64,000 bases of DNA from CAZVJU01 sp964627195 (GTDB lineage Bacteria; Patescibacteriota; Microgenomatia; UBA8517). The number at the start of each line of letters is the position of its first letter. Position 1 is the stretch's first letter. The DNA lies in NCBI GenBank assembly GCA_964627195.1, contig CAZVJU010000003.1:17478-81477 (forward strand). The letters run 5' to 3'. The notes below the pieces were generated by a model. It made no database searches. It was given only the letters and a program-made list of their open reading frames with translations, and was not told where the DNA came from. Position numbers and translations under genes: made by a program. Shown here one piece after another: positions 15,572 to 22,822 of this stretch.

Positions 15572-16246
15572 CTAAAGTTTGTAATTCGAAACTATCTCGT
15601 AACTGGCGTAGGGCACGACTTCATCATCAAAAAGGCACATTTTTATTTCCGGCCAGCAATTATCTAAAGCTTTGATTTCTTGAATCGAGTACCACTTCAC
15701 TCCTTCCAGTAACTTCATTGATTCTTTTTCGGTAGGGGTTATTTCAACCTGAAACATGACCTGACCGTCATCAAAAAGGGATTCACCATCAAGGGTTTTA
15801 ACGATTTTAGCGTGAAGAGATTTATATTCAAATCTGACTGAGGGGATTTCAATCCCAGTATTCTCTTTAAAGAGTCTCACTAAGGCAGCTTCCATCGGTT
15901 CACCAAACATAGGCCGGCCACTGGGGAAGTTATAGAAATTAATTTTGGCGGTAGGGTGACTTTTTAGTAAATAGTTGCCGTGACCATCGTGAACAATAAA
16001 GCCACAAAAAAAGGTTTTTATTCCCTGCTCACTCAGATCAGATAATTCATAGTTATAAATTTCCTTAATTCCGGTTGGGGTAATAGCATAGGTATTGTCT
16101 TCTTTTTCGATAAATTGATTCTCCAGCAACTGGTTCAGGTGGAAGACTATATTGTTTTCGAAGTTATATCCCCGGGTTAAAGCCGCATATTTCTGGTTAT
16201 TTTGTTGGGCAAGCCTTTTAAGTAATACCTTTTGGGTACGGTGCAT
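15572..16246 (-). CDS. Winged-helix-Nudix protein, copy 1 (probable regulator)
   Basis: The 224 residues comprise an N-terminal winged-helix-like domain (about 1-65) and a Nudix domain (about 75-220). The Nudix box has Gly110, Glu116, Arg124 and Glu128. The usual EExG is ENTG and the usual RE is RL, so two metal-binding acidic positions are lost. Hydrolysis may therefore be weak or absent. By analogy with NrtR-type Nudix regulators it may sense a nucleotide or sugar-nucleotide and bind DNA. It is divergent from a glyoxalase gene. A palindrome (GTAG-ttta-CTAC) sits just upstream of its start. A full paralog lies at 22046-22720 in the same arrangement. Confidence 0.75.
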   Translation of the reverse strand: MHRTQKVLLKRLAQQNNQKYAALTRGYNFENNIVFHLNQLLENQFIEKEDNTYAITPTGIKEIYNYELSDLSEQGIKTFFCGFIVHDGHGNYLLKSHPTAKINFYNFPSGRPMFGEPMEAALVRLFKENTGIEIPSVRFEYKSLHAKIVKTLDGESLFDDGQVMFQVEITPTEKESMKLLEGVKWYSIQEIKALDNCWPEIKMCLFDDEVVPYASYEIVSNYKL

Positions 16247-16252
16247 AATTTA

Positions 16253-16274
16253 GTGTAGTTTACTACTCTAGATA
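16253..16274. promoter_or_regulatory. Conserved palindromic candidate operator, copy 1
   Basis: A 22-bp sequence GTGTAG-TTT-ACTACTCTAGATA starts 6 nt upstream of the wHTH-Nudix ATG. The same 22-mer with four differences sits upstream of the paralog (22751-22772). The GTAG/CTAC inverted core is intact in both, while the spacer bases differ, as expected for an operator. Confidence 0.5.
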
Positions 16275-16498
16275 CGTTCCTTGGTAGTTGATAAATTACC
16301 GCCAAGTATGGAAAACTTAATGGGACAATTAACCGAAGAGGAGCTAGTCAAACACTTATCGCCGGTTGAAAAATGACTTTATCGGTCAAGTGATAGGCAA
16401 GAGCAGTTGAATATTCTCTGTAATTCAAGTTGGGTTAATACTATCGGCCTTATCATTGAAAAGACGGCCGGACTTGGCCACCCAACTGATATAATTTT

Positions 16499-16504
16499 AG
16501 GAGG
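16499..16504 (+). promoter_or_regulatory. Strong ribosome binding site of glyoxalase gene 1
   Basis: AGGAGG lies 8 nt before the ATG at 16513, with ATATAATTTT just upstream. Such strong sites are the exception in this window. Confidence 0.7.
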
Positions 16505-16512
16505 ATAAACTT

Positions 16513-16881
16513 ATGTTTAAACAAATGTTTGCTAACTGCATTTTAGTCAAAGATTTTGAAAAATCTTTAGATTTTTATCAAAACACATTAGGTTTGGAGC
16601 TAAATACCAGAGAGGGTAACTTTGCCAATTTTAAAATTGATAATATCGAGTTGGCGATCATGCAGCAAGACCAAGCCACCGAAATGCTGCCTAAAGATTT
16701 CATGAATAGCGGTGGAAGTGTACTGCTTTGTTTTCAGGTAAGTGACGTGGATAAAACTTGTTCGGACTTGCAAGCCAAAGGTATAAAGTTTATTTCCGGT
16801 CCCAAAGTGACTTCCTGGGGGCAAACCGTAGCCTATTTCCTTGACCCGGACAATAATATTTGGGAAATCTCCAAAAAATGA
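16513..16881 (+). CDS. Glyoxalase/bleomycin-resistance-fold protein, copy 1
   Basis: This 122-residue VOC-superfamily protein has paired beta-alpha-beta-beta-beta modules. Conserved landmarks are VKDFEKSLDFY near the N-terminus and the end motif AYFLDPDNNIWEI, whose Glu is the usual C-terminal metal ligand. Members detoxify methylglyoxal, bind antibiotics or act as dioxygenases, and the substrate here is unknown. It is expressed divergently from the wHTH-Nudix gene and overlaps the HAD gene by ATGA, so those two are co-translated. It is a paralog of the protein at 22823-23200. Confidence 0.85.
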   Translation: MFKQMFANCILVKDFEKSLDFYQNTLGLELNTREGNFANFKIDNIELAIMQQDQATEMLPKDFMNSGGSVLLCFQVSDVDKTCSDLQAKGIKFISGPKVTSWGQTVAYFLDPDNNIWEISKK

Positions 16882-17510
16882 TTAAAGCAATTATTTTTGA
16901 TTACGATGAAACGCTGGTGCAAACTCTTGATGCCCGGATCCAGGCTTATATCCAGTTGGCTAAACAGGAATATCACTTTGATTTAAAAGAGGAGGCGATT
17001 AGAAAGGCTTTTGGATTACCATACGAGGTGTTTATTAAAACCCTTTTTAGCGAGGTTGATAGCGTCGAGAATATTATTGGCAACTATCAAAAAATCACTC
17101 CCAATTTTCCCAATAAAGCCTACCCCCAAGCAGTGGAGACCGTCAATAAATTATTGACCAAATATTTGGTGGGCATTATAAGCGGCTCAAGGCGAAAAAT
17201 GATGATAGAGGATTTACATAAGCTCCAATTCCTGGTGGATAAATTCTTTTATATTCAGTCTGGGGAAGACACTGCTGTTCATAAACCAGATCCAAAAGTG
17301 TTTGACCCTTTAATTCAAAAGCTAAAGACTTTGGCTATTAAACCGAAAGAAGCTTTATATGTCGGCGACGACTTGCGGGACCGTGAAGCCAGCACCAAAG
17401 CGGGGATGCAATATATCGCAATTGCCAATCACACCACAGAGGCTAAGGTGTTTGAAAGTCAGAAGATTCCTTATGTCTTGAGTTTCGATGAACTTAACCG
17501 TAAATACTGA
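16878..17510 (+). CDS. HAD-superfamily phosphatase
   Basis: This 210-residue haloacid-dehalogenase hydrolase has the four motifs: FDYDETL (nucleophile Asp, acid Asp), SGSRRK, HKPDPKVF (Lys) and GDDLRDREA (metal ligands). A helical cap lies between motifs 1 and 2 (subfamily I, phosphoglycolate-phosphatase-like). The start is the ATG at 16878, which overlaps the glyoxalase stop (ATGA), so the pair is translationally coupled. It probably dephosphorylates a small phosphorylated metabolite. With glyoxalase and Nudix neighbours, a damaged-metabolite clean-up role is plausible but not shown. Confidence 0.88.
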   Translation: MIKAIIFDYDETLVQTLDARIQAYIQLAKQEYHFDLKEEAIRKAFGLPYEVFIKTLFSEVDSVENIIGNYQKITPNFPNKAYPQAVETVNKLLTKYLVGIISGSRRKMMIEDLHKLQFLVDKFFYIQSGEDTAVHKPDPKVFDPLIQKLKTLAIKPKEALYVGDDLRDREASTKAGMQYIAIANHTTEAKVFESQKIPYVLSFDELNRKY

Positions 17511-17541
17511 AAGCAGGGTATGTCCGGTTACCCATGTAGTA

Positions 17542-17569
17542 GGTTCGAATAGAGTCCACGCAGGCCAGC
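17542..17569 (+). repeat. tRNA-3'-like cassette repeat, copy B
   Basis: GGTTCGAATAGAGTCCACGC then AGGCCAGC, 32 bp after the HAD stop. It is the copy closest to the tRNA-Gln 3' end (GGTTCGAAT, a GTCC, GCCA in the same order). An imperfect inverted repeat AGCAAATT...AATTTGCT follows. Confidence 0.5.
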
Positions 17570-17747
17570 AAATTCAAATTTCCAGAAAAGAAAATTTGCT
17601 ACCGATATTGTATCCTTATGTTTCCATATTAAACTGGTTCGGCCCCCCAATTGACCTTTTCTTTTGAGCTACCATAACTTTAAATGAATATTACTTGCAA
17701 CAAGGATATTTGTTTGATTACGTTACCTATATAAGAATGATGTAATG

Positions 17748-18650
17748 TTAACGTTCCTTACTCAATCCAATGCGAATTGAGGCTTGACCTTCTTTCACTA
17801 CCTTATCAATAACAATAACTCGTTCCATAGGCTCCATTTCTCTTACACTTCTAGCCTCATTTATCTGAAAAACACCATTTTCAATCTCTCTTAATGCGGC
17901 AATTGTATTTGCAATCATGATGCCATTGTCGCCATCTTCTGCATAATATAAATACGGCCGATGATAGACGAGACCATCTTCTCTGCTTCCTCTTCGTAAT
18001 CCATATAATTTCAAGTTATTACCTTCTTTTCTTAACAACAAAGAATGAATTAGAGTCGGAATTTCATGCAATATCATAGTCGCATTTACGTCTGATTCTG
18101 CTAGGATATTTTCAATCCAGTTAATTGTAAAAAGCACTCGATCATCTCTATTGAAATCTTGCGTACATTTTTTAATACCTAACCTTTCCGCAATTTCTGG
18201 AATTCGTTTACTCGTTTTTGGACTTTCCTCCAGGACCCACGATAAATTAGCGCAAACCGCTAACCCAGTAGTATCAGTAAAGCCAATGGCTGGGCTTTCT
18301 GTTTTATCCCAAGCCTGTGTTTGTTCAGCAAAAACGAATTGAAACTTAGTTTCACTTAATCCGCACGCATCAAATACCTCAAACAAACTGATATTTGAAG
18401 AGTAAGTTGCTGTTAGTAACTGGCTATTTGTTAGAAATGTATGTTTAGTTAGAGATAATGAATACCTTTCGTCCATTATCTTCATTTCTTCGAAATAACA
18501 GTCGTCAAAATTTGCGATTAACATCCCCATCGTTGTTCCAAAATCAGCGTAGTGTCCGGGTTTATGATAATTTCTCATTTGCTCAAGTGCAGATGAGACA
18601 TTACCTAATGCTATAGGTTTATTGTGAATATATGATAAGACAGTAGACAT
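17748..18650 (-). CDS. Hypothetical protein, 300 aa
   Basis: I do not recognise this soluble 300-residue protein. It has no signal peptide or membrane helix. The middle (GFTDTTGLAVCANLSW) looks like a core beta-strand/loop with small residues. The C-terminal third is rich in beta-strand patterns and ends basic (RIGLSKER). Two conserved-looking Arg-Glu runs (REIENG, REMEPMERV) lie near the end. A TATAAT box (minus strand, 18659-18664) 8 nt before the ATG supports a real leaderless gene. It is the only minus-strand gene among the small membrane-protein cassettes, and its role is unknown. Confidence 0.6.
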   Translation of the reverse strand: MSTVLSYIHNKPIALGNVSSALEQMRNYHKPGHYADFGTTMGMLIANFDDCYFEEMKIMDERYSLSLTKHTFLTNSQLLTATYSSNISLFEVFDACGLSETKFQFVFAEQTQAWDKTESPAIGFTDTTGLAVCANLSWVLEESPKTSKRIPEIAERLGIKKCTQDFNRDDRVLFTINWIENILAESDVNATMILHEIPTLIHSLLLRKEGNNLKLYGLRRGSREDGLVYHRPYLYYAEDGDNGIMIANTIAALREIENGVFQINEARSVREMEPMERVIVIDKVVKEGQASIRIGLSKER

Positions 18651-18658
18651 GATGAAGA

Positions 18659-18664
18659 ATTATA
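18659..18664 (-). promoter_or_regulatory. -10 box (TATAAT) of the 300-aa hypothetical gene
   Basis: On the minus strand TATAAT ends 8 nt before the ATG at 18650. Confidence 0.5.
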
Positions 18665-18822
18665 AACAAAACAGACTAAGTCTGCAAACTGTTTAAATTG
18701 AGGAAGAGTTTGATAATTAATTGTCGCCAATAATTCGTTTCAAGGTATGAAGTATTTCAAAAATAGATTTAATATTCTTCCAGATGTGGTTCCACCTACG
18801 GACAAGCTCGCCAGCCAAGATG

Positions 18823-18828
18823 TATAAT
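18823..18828 (+). promoter_or_regulatory. -10 box (TATAAT) of cassette gene C
   Basis: TATAAT ends 7 nt before the ATG at 18836, giving the cassette its own leaderless promoter. Confidence 0.5.
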
Positions 18829-18835
18829 TGAATAA

Positions 18836-19156
18836 ATGAAAAAGTCTTTGTTAACTTCACTATTGTTTGCATTTATACTTCTCAATCTCAGTTGGTTTTA
18901 TGCAAAAAGTGTTACTTGCAGTGGTGGTTCACTTTCAGTAATCAGTTTTGCTAATGGTTGCCAGCCAGGACAAATAGTATATTATGTCCGCGGTTTTCCT
19001 ATTGAATTCTTTTGGAGTAACAACACCGGCTTTGTACTTTTTTGGTATTTAATTGACTATTTAATATTTTTTATTTTTGTTCAATTGTTATTAACAATTA
19101 TTAGGTTATTTAAATTAAAGCTATCAGATAGTTCTAATGATAAGTTAAGAAAATAA
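18836..19156 (+). CDS. Small two-helix membrane protein with Cys pair (cassette gene C)
   Basis: The 106 residues start with a Lys-Lys and a hydrophobic helix (about 5-23). An outside loop follows with Cys28 and a second Cys (NGCQPGQ), then a second long hydrophobic segment (about 62-86) and a charged tail ending DKLRK. The layout (helix, Cys-containing loop, helix, basic tail) resembles cassette genes A and D although the sequences differ. Function is unknown. It has its own TATAAT box, and its TAA stop leads directly into a copy of the shared 3' repeat. A self-contained promoter-gene-repeat unit is what a mobile cassette would look like. Confidence 0.6.
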   Translation: MKKSLLTSLLFAFILLNLSWFYAKSVTCSGGSLSVISFANGCQPGQIVYYVRGFPIEFFWSNNTGFVLFWYLIDYLIFFIFVQLLLTIIRLFKLKLSDSSNDKLRK

Positions 19157-19187
19157 GTTCGAACAGCGTCCACAGTTCGCAGCCAGC
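19156..19187 (+). repeat. tRNA-3'-like cassette repeat, copy C
   Basis: Begins on the last base of the stop codon with AGTTCGAACAGCGTCCACAG and ends TTCGCAGCCAGC. CGAAC pairs with GTTCG around a 10-nt loop, and copy D can form the same stem. Confidence 0.55.
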
Positions 19188-19262
19188 AATGAACAAATTA
19201 TCTCGGTTTGCCAAGCTAATACAAACCCGGAATGGTAAATTTAACACGCTAAAATTACGAAG

Positions 19263-19268
19263 TATAAT
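19263..19268 (+). promoter_or_regulatory. -10 box (TATAAT) of the DKNYY gene
   Basis: TATAAT ends 6 nt before the GTG at 19275. Confidence 0.5.
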
Positions 19269-19274
19269 TTAATT

Positions 19275-20066
19275 GTGAGACGTTTTTTACTGATAGTTAC
19301 ATTTCTGATTTTTTACGTCTTGTTTCTGAGATTACCTGTCTTAAAAACAAAGGTGCAAGGAAACAATTTCTACTATAGGGATTTATTGGGATTTATTTAT
19401 ACACGACATTCTAGTTGTGGATGGATAGGGCCATGTTCTCATTGGGATGTGCCATTATTAGGTATACACAGTTTCACATTTAAAACTTTAAAGTATAGTG
19501 GGTTGGATTGTTTAGATGCTTACGCAAAGTCAAACACTGCCCTTTACTATTTAGGCGAAAAACAACATCAGGTCAAAAGCCCCGCAACTTTTGAGTTAAT
19601 GAATAATATGTATGCTAAAGATTCAGCAAACGTTTATAAACTTTGCGAACTAGAAGTTTTAAACATCGCCGAGCCGGATCGGTTTATAACAGTAGGGCCT
19701 GTTTGCTCAAAAAGCACCACCAGTGTTTACTGCTTTCAAAAAGAAGTAGAAAATGCAGATATAAATTCTTTCGAACATGTGTGGAGAGGATATTACAAAG
19801 ATAAAAACAAGATTTATTTTTTAGGTAAACCATTAGGTGAGATCGATCCTGATACTTTCGAGTTATTGTCATGGGGATACCTTAAAGATAAAAATGCCAT
19901 TTTCTTTTTCGACGAGAATGCAAAGGAGTTAACCGAATTAAAGAGCGCGGATAAAACCACTTTTAAAGTATTAACTGAAATGTATGCAGTTGATGCTTCA
20001 CACGTTTTCAAAAGCGGGATTGTGTTATCACATACAAATCCTAAAATCTTTAAAGTACCTCAATGA
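19275..20066 (+). CDS. DKNYY-family exported protein
   Basis: The 263 residues start (GTG) with a basic membrane-spanning or signal segment (about 3-20). From about residue 80 there are repeated units of the DKNYY type: YAKDSANVY, YYKDKNKIYFLGKPL, YLKDKNAIFFF and YAVDASHVF. Each is followed by a Pro/Asp-x-Thr-Phe turn (DPDTFELL, DKTTFKVL). The family occurs in surface proteins of many bacteria, and its function is not established. Extra cysteines early in the protein (CGWIGPC) may form a disulfide outside the cell. A degenerate 3' repeat follows 9 bp after the stop. Confidence 0.8.
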   Translation: MRRFLLIVTFLIFYVLFLRLPVLKTKVQGNNFYYRDLLGFIYTRHSSCGWIGPCSHWDVPLLGIHSFTFKTLKYSGLDCLDAYAKSNTALYYLGEKQHQVKSPATFELMNNMYAKDSANVYKLCELEVLNIAEPDRFITVGPVCSKSTTSVYCFQKEVENADINSFEHVWRGYYKDKNKIYFLGKPLGEIDPDTFELLSWGYLKDKNAIFFFDENAKELTELKSADKTTFKVLTEMYAVDASHVFKSGIVLSHTNPKIFKVPQ

Positions 20067-20074
20067 CACTAAAC

Positions 20075-20100
20075 GGTTCCAGACCGGCCTGCTCAGCAAA
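20075..20100 (+). repeat. Degenerate cassette repeat, copy E
   Basis: GGTTCCAGACCGG then CCTGCTCAGCAAA, 9 bp after the DKNYY stop, keeps only the two ends of the repeat. It lies upstream of the chosen start of cassette gene D. Confidence 0.3.
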
Positions 20101-20147
20101 TAATATTAAGACAAAAACATCCGTACGAATTTGCTATCATTTGCTTA

Positions 20148-20395
20148 TGGGTAGAGTACAGAATTTTTTGAGGCCAAGTATTAGAAGAATAATATTTGCG
20201 TTAATAATATGGCTTGTATTGTGGCTTGTGTCCTATTTTTTTACCGCCAAATGTTTCTTAGCTGACTGTATAAGCGATGGTCAAATGACTTCCTGCTGTA
20301 GTTCTCTTGAAAATAAAATCGCTGAACTTTTCTACACTATCAAGTTATCTTTTCCAGTAATCGCATACTTATTGTCTTGTAAATTAACAAAATAG
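20148..20395 (+). CDS. Small two-helix membrane protein with Cys cluster (cassette gene D)
   Basis: The 82 residues have an Arg-rich N-terminus and a membrane helix (about 14-32). A short outside loop with four cysteines (CFLADC, then CCSSL) and a second hydrophobic segment with a basic tail (CKLTK) follow. I prefer the ATG at 20148 over the one at 20063, which overlaps the previous stop, because the first 28 residues from 20063 would be read from the degenerate repeat and look non-coding. A TATCAT lies just upstream of 20148. Topology matches cassette gene C. The family is unknown. The stop codon runs straight into repeat copy D. Confidence 0.55.
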
Positions 20396-20425
20396 GTTCG
20401 AACTCTGTCCACAGTTCGCAGCTCA
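20395..20425 (+). repeat. tRNA-3'-like cassette repeat, copy D
   Basis: GGTTCGAACTCTGTCCACAG then TTCGCAGCTCAG, starting on the stop codon's last base. It matches copy C closely (only a few differences over about 30 nt). Confidence 0.55.
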
Positions 20426-20717
20426 GATTCCAGCGAGGTGACCGTGGTCTCTTAAAAAGCCCATGTTCTCGCCACAAGTCGGAAATATTTAAGTCGACAT
20501 TCGTACTACACCCTCGTTGTCCAGTAAAATGCCATGAAATAGGCATATTTTGATAAGTTATAAGGATAGATCGGTGATATTTTAAGCAGAAATTCTCTCT
20601 GGAAGCCAAGTATGGCGTTCATGACTTAATTCACCCATAAAATAGGATTCGAACCAAACTATCCTATATTTTATAGAAAATGACCTGAATTTTTATATTT
20701 TTTGCTATAATCCGTCT
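20396..20717. other. Non-coding gap before the CYTH gene
   Basis: Apart from repeat copy D this 322-bp stretch shows no credible gene. It contains a 7-bp stem ATAGGAT/ATCCTAT (20642-20667) whose loop holds TTCGAACC, another T-loop-like remnant on the minus strand. An extended -10 promoter (TGCTATAAT, 20703-20711) for the next gene ends it. Confidence 0.5.
20706..20711 (+). promoter_or_regulatory. Extended -10 box of the CYTH gene
   Basis: TGC-TATAAT, an extended -10, ends 6 nt before the ATG at 20718, so the mRNA is probably leaderless. Confidence 0.6.
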
Positions 20718-21422
20718 ATGGCTCAGGAAAAAGAAATAAAAATACTTTTAAACATCGATCTTGACGAATTTGTAAAAAGAATTCAGAAAAAAGGTTATAA
20801 ATTACAACACATATTAAAACAAACTGATATCTATTTTGATACCAAAAACTGGTTTCTTTATAAAAACATTGCTGCCCTCAGGTTAAGGCAAATAGACAAT
20901 AAAGACAGCTCGTTCTCTTTTAAGAAAGTTTTTTATTTACCCAAGAAAAAGGACTATTACATTGAAGAAATTGAAGTTAAGTTTCCATTTAAGGACTATG
21001 CCAAGCTGAAAGAAATTTTCGAAAGAGTAAATATACCATTTAAGGAAAGTGTTTTTAAAAGTGGATCTGAACTCACAAAGTACTTATCTGGCTACAAATA
21101 TTTTGACAAGCAAAAGATGCCAAAAATAAGAAGCGTATATTCCGATGGAGAAGATGAAATAACAATTGATAATGTCGAAAACGTAGGAATAATAGTTGAG
21201 TTGGAATGTCTGGAAAACGATCCTTTCCATATAATTAAAACTATTTTGAAAAACAAAGAATGGAACAGAAGTTTAGAAGGGACAAGCTATATTTGGTTAA
21301 GAAAGGTGAAAGGCTTAACTTCGCATTTGTCGAACTTGGAGAGATTCAAAACCGAACCTGATTGGAATGTTTGGGAAAACGAAAGAGCTATGTATACCAA
21401 AATGCTGAATGGTAAAATGTAA
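20718..21422 (+). CDS. CYTH-domain phosphohydrolase/cyclase-like protein
   Basis: This 234-residue protein opens with the CYTH signature ExExK (Glu4, Glu6, Lys8 in EKEIK). Other triphosphate-tunnel positions are visible: YFDT, LRLRQ, SFSFKK and EIEVKF. CYTH enzymes bind triphosphates in a beta-barrel tunnel and act as class IV adenylate cyclases, thiamine triphosphatases or inorganic triphosphatases. The short alpha-helical C-terminal tail has no recognised domain. No cAMP-binding protein is next to it. Triphosphatase activity is the simplest guess. The family call is firm, the substrate open. Confidence 0.85.
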   Translation: MAQEKEIKILLNIDLDEFVKRIQKKGYKLQHILKQTDIYFDTKNWFLYKNIAALRLRQIDNKDSSFSFKKVFYLPKKKDYYIEEIEVKFPFKDYAKLKEIFERVNIPFKESVFKSGSELTKYLSGYKYFDKQKMPKIRSVYSDGEDEITIDNVENVGIIVELECLENDPFHIIKTILKNKEWNRSLEGTSYIWLRKVKGLTSHLSNLERFKTEPDWNVWENERAMYTKMLNGKM

Positions 21423-21460
21423 AGATAAGATAATTTGAAACTGACTTATTAAATAAATTA

Positions 21461-21859
21461 ATGTCGCTTAATATTAAAGAGATCGGAAAACTTTTTAAAA
21501 CAGAGATTGTTTACTTGGCAACTTCTGATTTACAAGGCAATCCGCACGTAAAACCGATTTGGTTTGTGTACTACAAAGGAAAAATCTGGTTTGAAACAGA
21601 TATTATTACAAGAGCTTTCAAAAACATCAAGGAAAATAACAAAATTATGCTCTGCTTTGGAGGACGTGAGACTTATCTAATCTGGGGAAGCGTTAAATGG
21701 TATAAAGAAAAAGATGCACAAGTTCCTTTCAGAAAAATGTTTTGGGAGAAGTATGGTAAAGATATGGACGATAGTTATATCACCGAAAAAACCAGAATTT
21801 TTGAGGTGATAATTACCAAAGAAATGTCCTGGCACTACGCCGACCAAAACTGGGAATAA
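21461..21859 (+). CDS. Pyridoxamine-5'-phosphate-oxidase-fold flavoprotein
   Basis: This 132-residue single-domain protein of the split-barrel PNPOx-like superfamily opens with a helix and then the typical strand pattern VYLATSDLQGNPHVKPIWFVY and IWFETD. A dimer-interface region with Trp residues follows. Small members bind FMN or F420 and reduce or oxidise small molecules, and several are of unknown function. It is 38 bp after the CYTH gene on the same strand and may be co-transcribed. The palindromic repeat at 21900 follows 40 bp after its stop. Confidence 0.78.
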   Translation: MSLNIKEIGKLFKTEIVYLATSDLQGNPHVKPIWFVYYKGKIWFETDIITRAFKNIKENNKIMLCFGGRETYLIWGSVKWYKEKDAQVPFRKMFWEKYGKDMDDSYITEKTRIFEVIITKEMSWHYADQNWE

Positions 21860-21899
21860 TTCTCCACTTTTCCCTAACCAATTGAAACTAAATAGTTTC

Positions 21900-22018
21900 A
21901 TAGAAGTCCACAGCTAAAGCCGTGGTCCTTCGAGCTTCATTCGCCTTAGGCGAATGAATTTTCAATGATTCAATTCATCCACGTCCAAAGACGTGAACTT
22001 CTTGAATTAGCTTAAAAG
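21900..22018 (+). mobile_element. IS605-like palindromic repeat, copy F1
   Basis: A 119-bp element runs from ATAGAAGTCCA to GAATTAGCTTAAAAG. It contains the hairpins CCAC-agctaaagcc-GTGG, ATTCGCC-tta-GGCGAAT and CCACGT-ccaaag-ACGTG. It has no ORF. Copies lie at 24849-24997 (full length plus insert) and 59572-59636 (truncated). Subterminal CCACGGCTTTAAGCCGTGG-type hairpins are typical of IS200/IS605 ends, so this is probably a non-autonomous derivative. Confidence 0.65.
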
Positions 22019-22045
22019 TATTAACTTTTGAAGTAGGTTAATAAC

Positions 22046-22720
22046 TCAATCTAGAATATAATCTGATACAAATTCATATTGTAAGTAATTGGCTCTATTA
22101 TTTTGAACTAATAAGATATCTAACTCTGGCCATTTATTAGTTAGGTCTCTGATTTTCTCAAGGTTCATCCATTGAATCTGTCTTCCCAGTTCCATTTTCG
22201 ATCTATGGCTAGGATTTACGATTACTTGATAAATTGCAAAAGCGTCATCAAATAAAACTTCACCGGTTGATGTTTTTATAGTCTTTAAATGTAAGCTTAA
22301 ATACTTGAAATTATTTGACTCAACTTCTAGACCAGTGTTTTCATAGAAAATACGAATTAAAGCTTTTTCAGTGTTTTCCCCAAAATGAGGCTTTCCACTC
22401 GGTAAGTTATAGAAATTTGTTTTTCCTCCCGGATGCTCCTTTACCAAAAAGTCATCTCCTGATTTACACACGAAGCCGATAAAAAATGTTTTGAAACCAG
22501 TGTCAGTTAATGAACTTAAATCGTATTTAGCAATTTCTTTAATTCCCACGGAACTAATCTTGTAAATATTGCTTGTCTTTTCTATAAATCCTTTTTTCAG
22601 GAGTTGTTTTAAGTGGAAGACAATATTATCTTCAAAGCTATAACCCCCTGTTAAAGAAGAATACTTTTGGTTGTTATTTATTAACAGCCTCTTAAGAAAT
22701 ATCTTTTGGATTTCATGCAT
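22046..22720 (-). CDS. Winged-helix-Nudix protein, copy 2
   Basis: The 224 residues form a full-length paralog of the protein at 15572-16246, with the same two-domain layout. Its Nudix box has Gly109, Glu115, Arg123 and Glu127, followed by ENTG. The same acidic positions are replaced in both copies, so the loss is ancestral and not random decay. It is divergent from glyoxalase copy 2. TATAAT lies 14 nt before its ATG on the minus strand, and the palindromic candidate operator (22751-22772) is about 30 nt upstream. I infer a ligand-sensing autoregulator. A true pyrophosphohydrolase with altered metal binding is the alternative. Confidence 0.75.
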   Translation of the reverse strand: MHEIQKIFLKRLLINNNQKYSSLTGGYSFEDNIVFHLKQLLKKGFIEKTSNIYKISSVGIKEIAKYDLSSLTDTGFKTFFIGFVCKSGDDFLVKEHPGGKTNFYNLPSGKPHFGENTEKALIRIFYENTGLEVESNNFKYLSLHLKTIKTSTGEVLFDDAFAIYQVIVNPSHRSKMELGRQIQWMNLEKIRDLTNKWPELDILLVQNNRANYLQYEFVSDYILD

Positions 22721-22750
22721 AAATAGTAAGCTTAATTATAAGGCAACTTG

Positions 22751-22772
22751 GTGTAGCCGACTACCCTAGATA
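22751..22772. promoter_or_regulatory. Conserved palindromic candidate operator, copy 2
   Basis: GTGTAG-CCG-ACTACCCTAGATA matches the sequence at 16253-16274 at 18 of 22 positions, with the GTAG/CTAC arms identical and the spacer changed. It lies between the divergent wHTH-Nudix and glyoxalase genes. Confidence 0.5.
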
Positions 22773-22808
22773 AATTAGTGTCAAAACGGTATTCTAGCTA
22801 TGTTTGGA

Positions 22809-22817
22809 AGGAGGTGA
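22809..22817 (+). promoter_or_regulatory. Strong ribosome binding site of glyoxalase gene 2
   Basis: AGGAGGTGA ends 5 nt before the ATG at 22823. It fixes that start over the upstream ATG at 22778. Confidence 0.75.
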
Positions 22818-22822
22818 GACCC

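Noticed and set aside
20063..20147. Upstream start for cassette gene D
   Set aside because: The extra 28 residues come from a degenerate repeat and are not membrane-protein-like, whereas 20148 has a TATCAT box close by.
21900..22018. Complete insertion sequence
   Set aside because: No transposase frame exists in any of the three copies, so only a non-autonomous repeat can be claimed.
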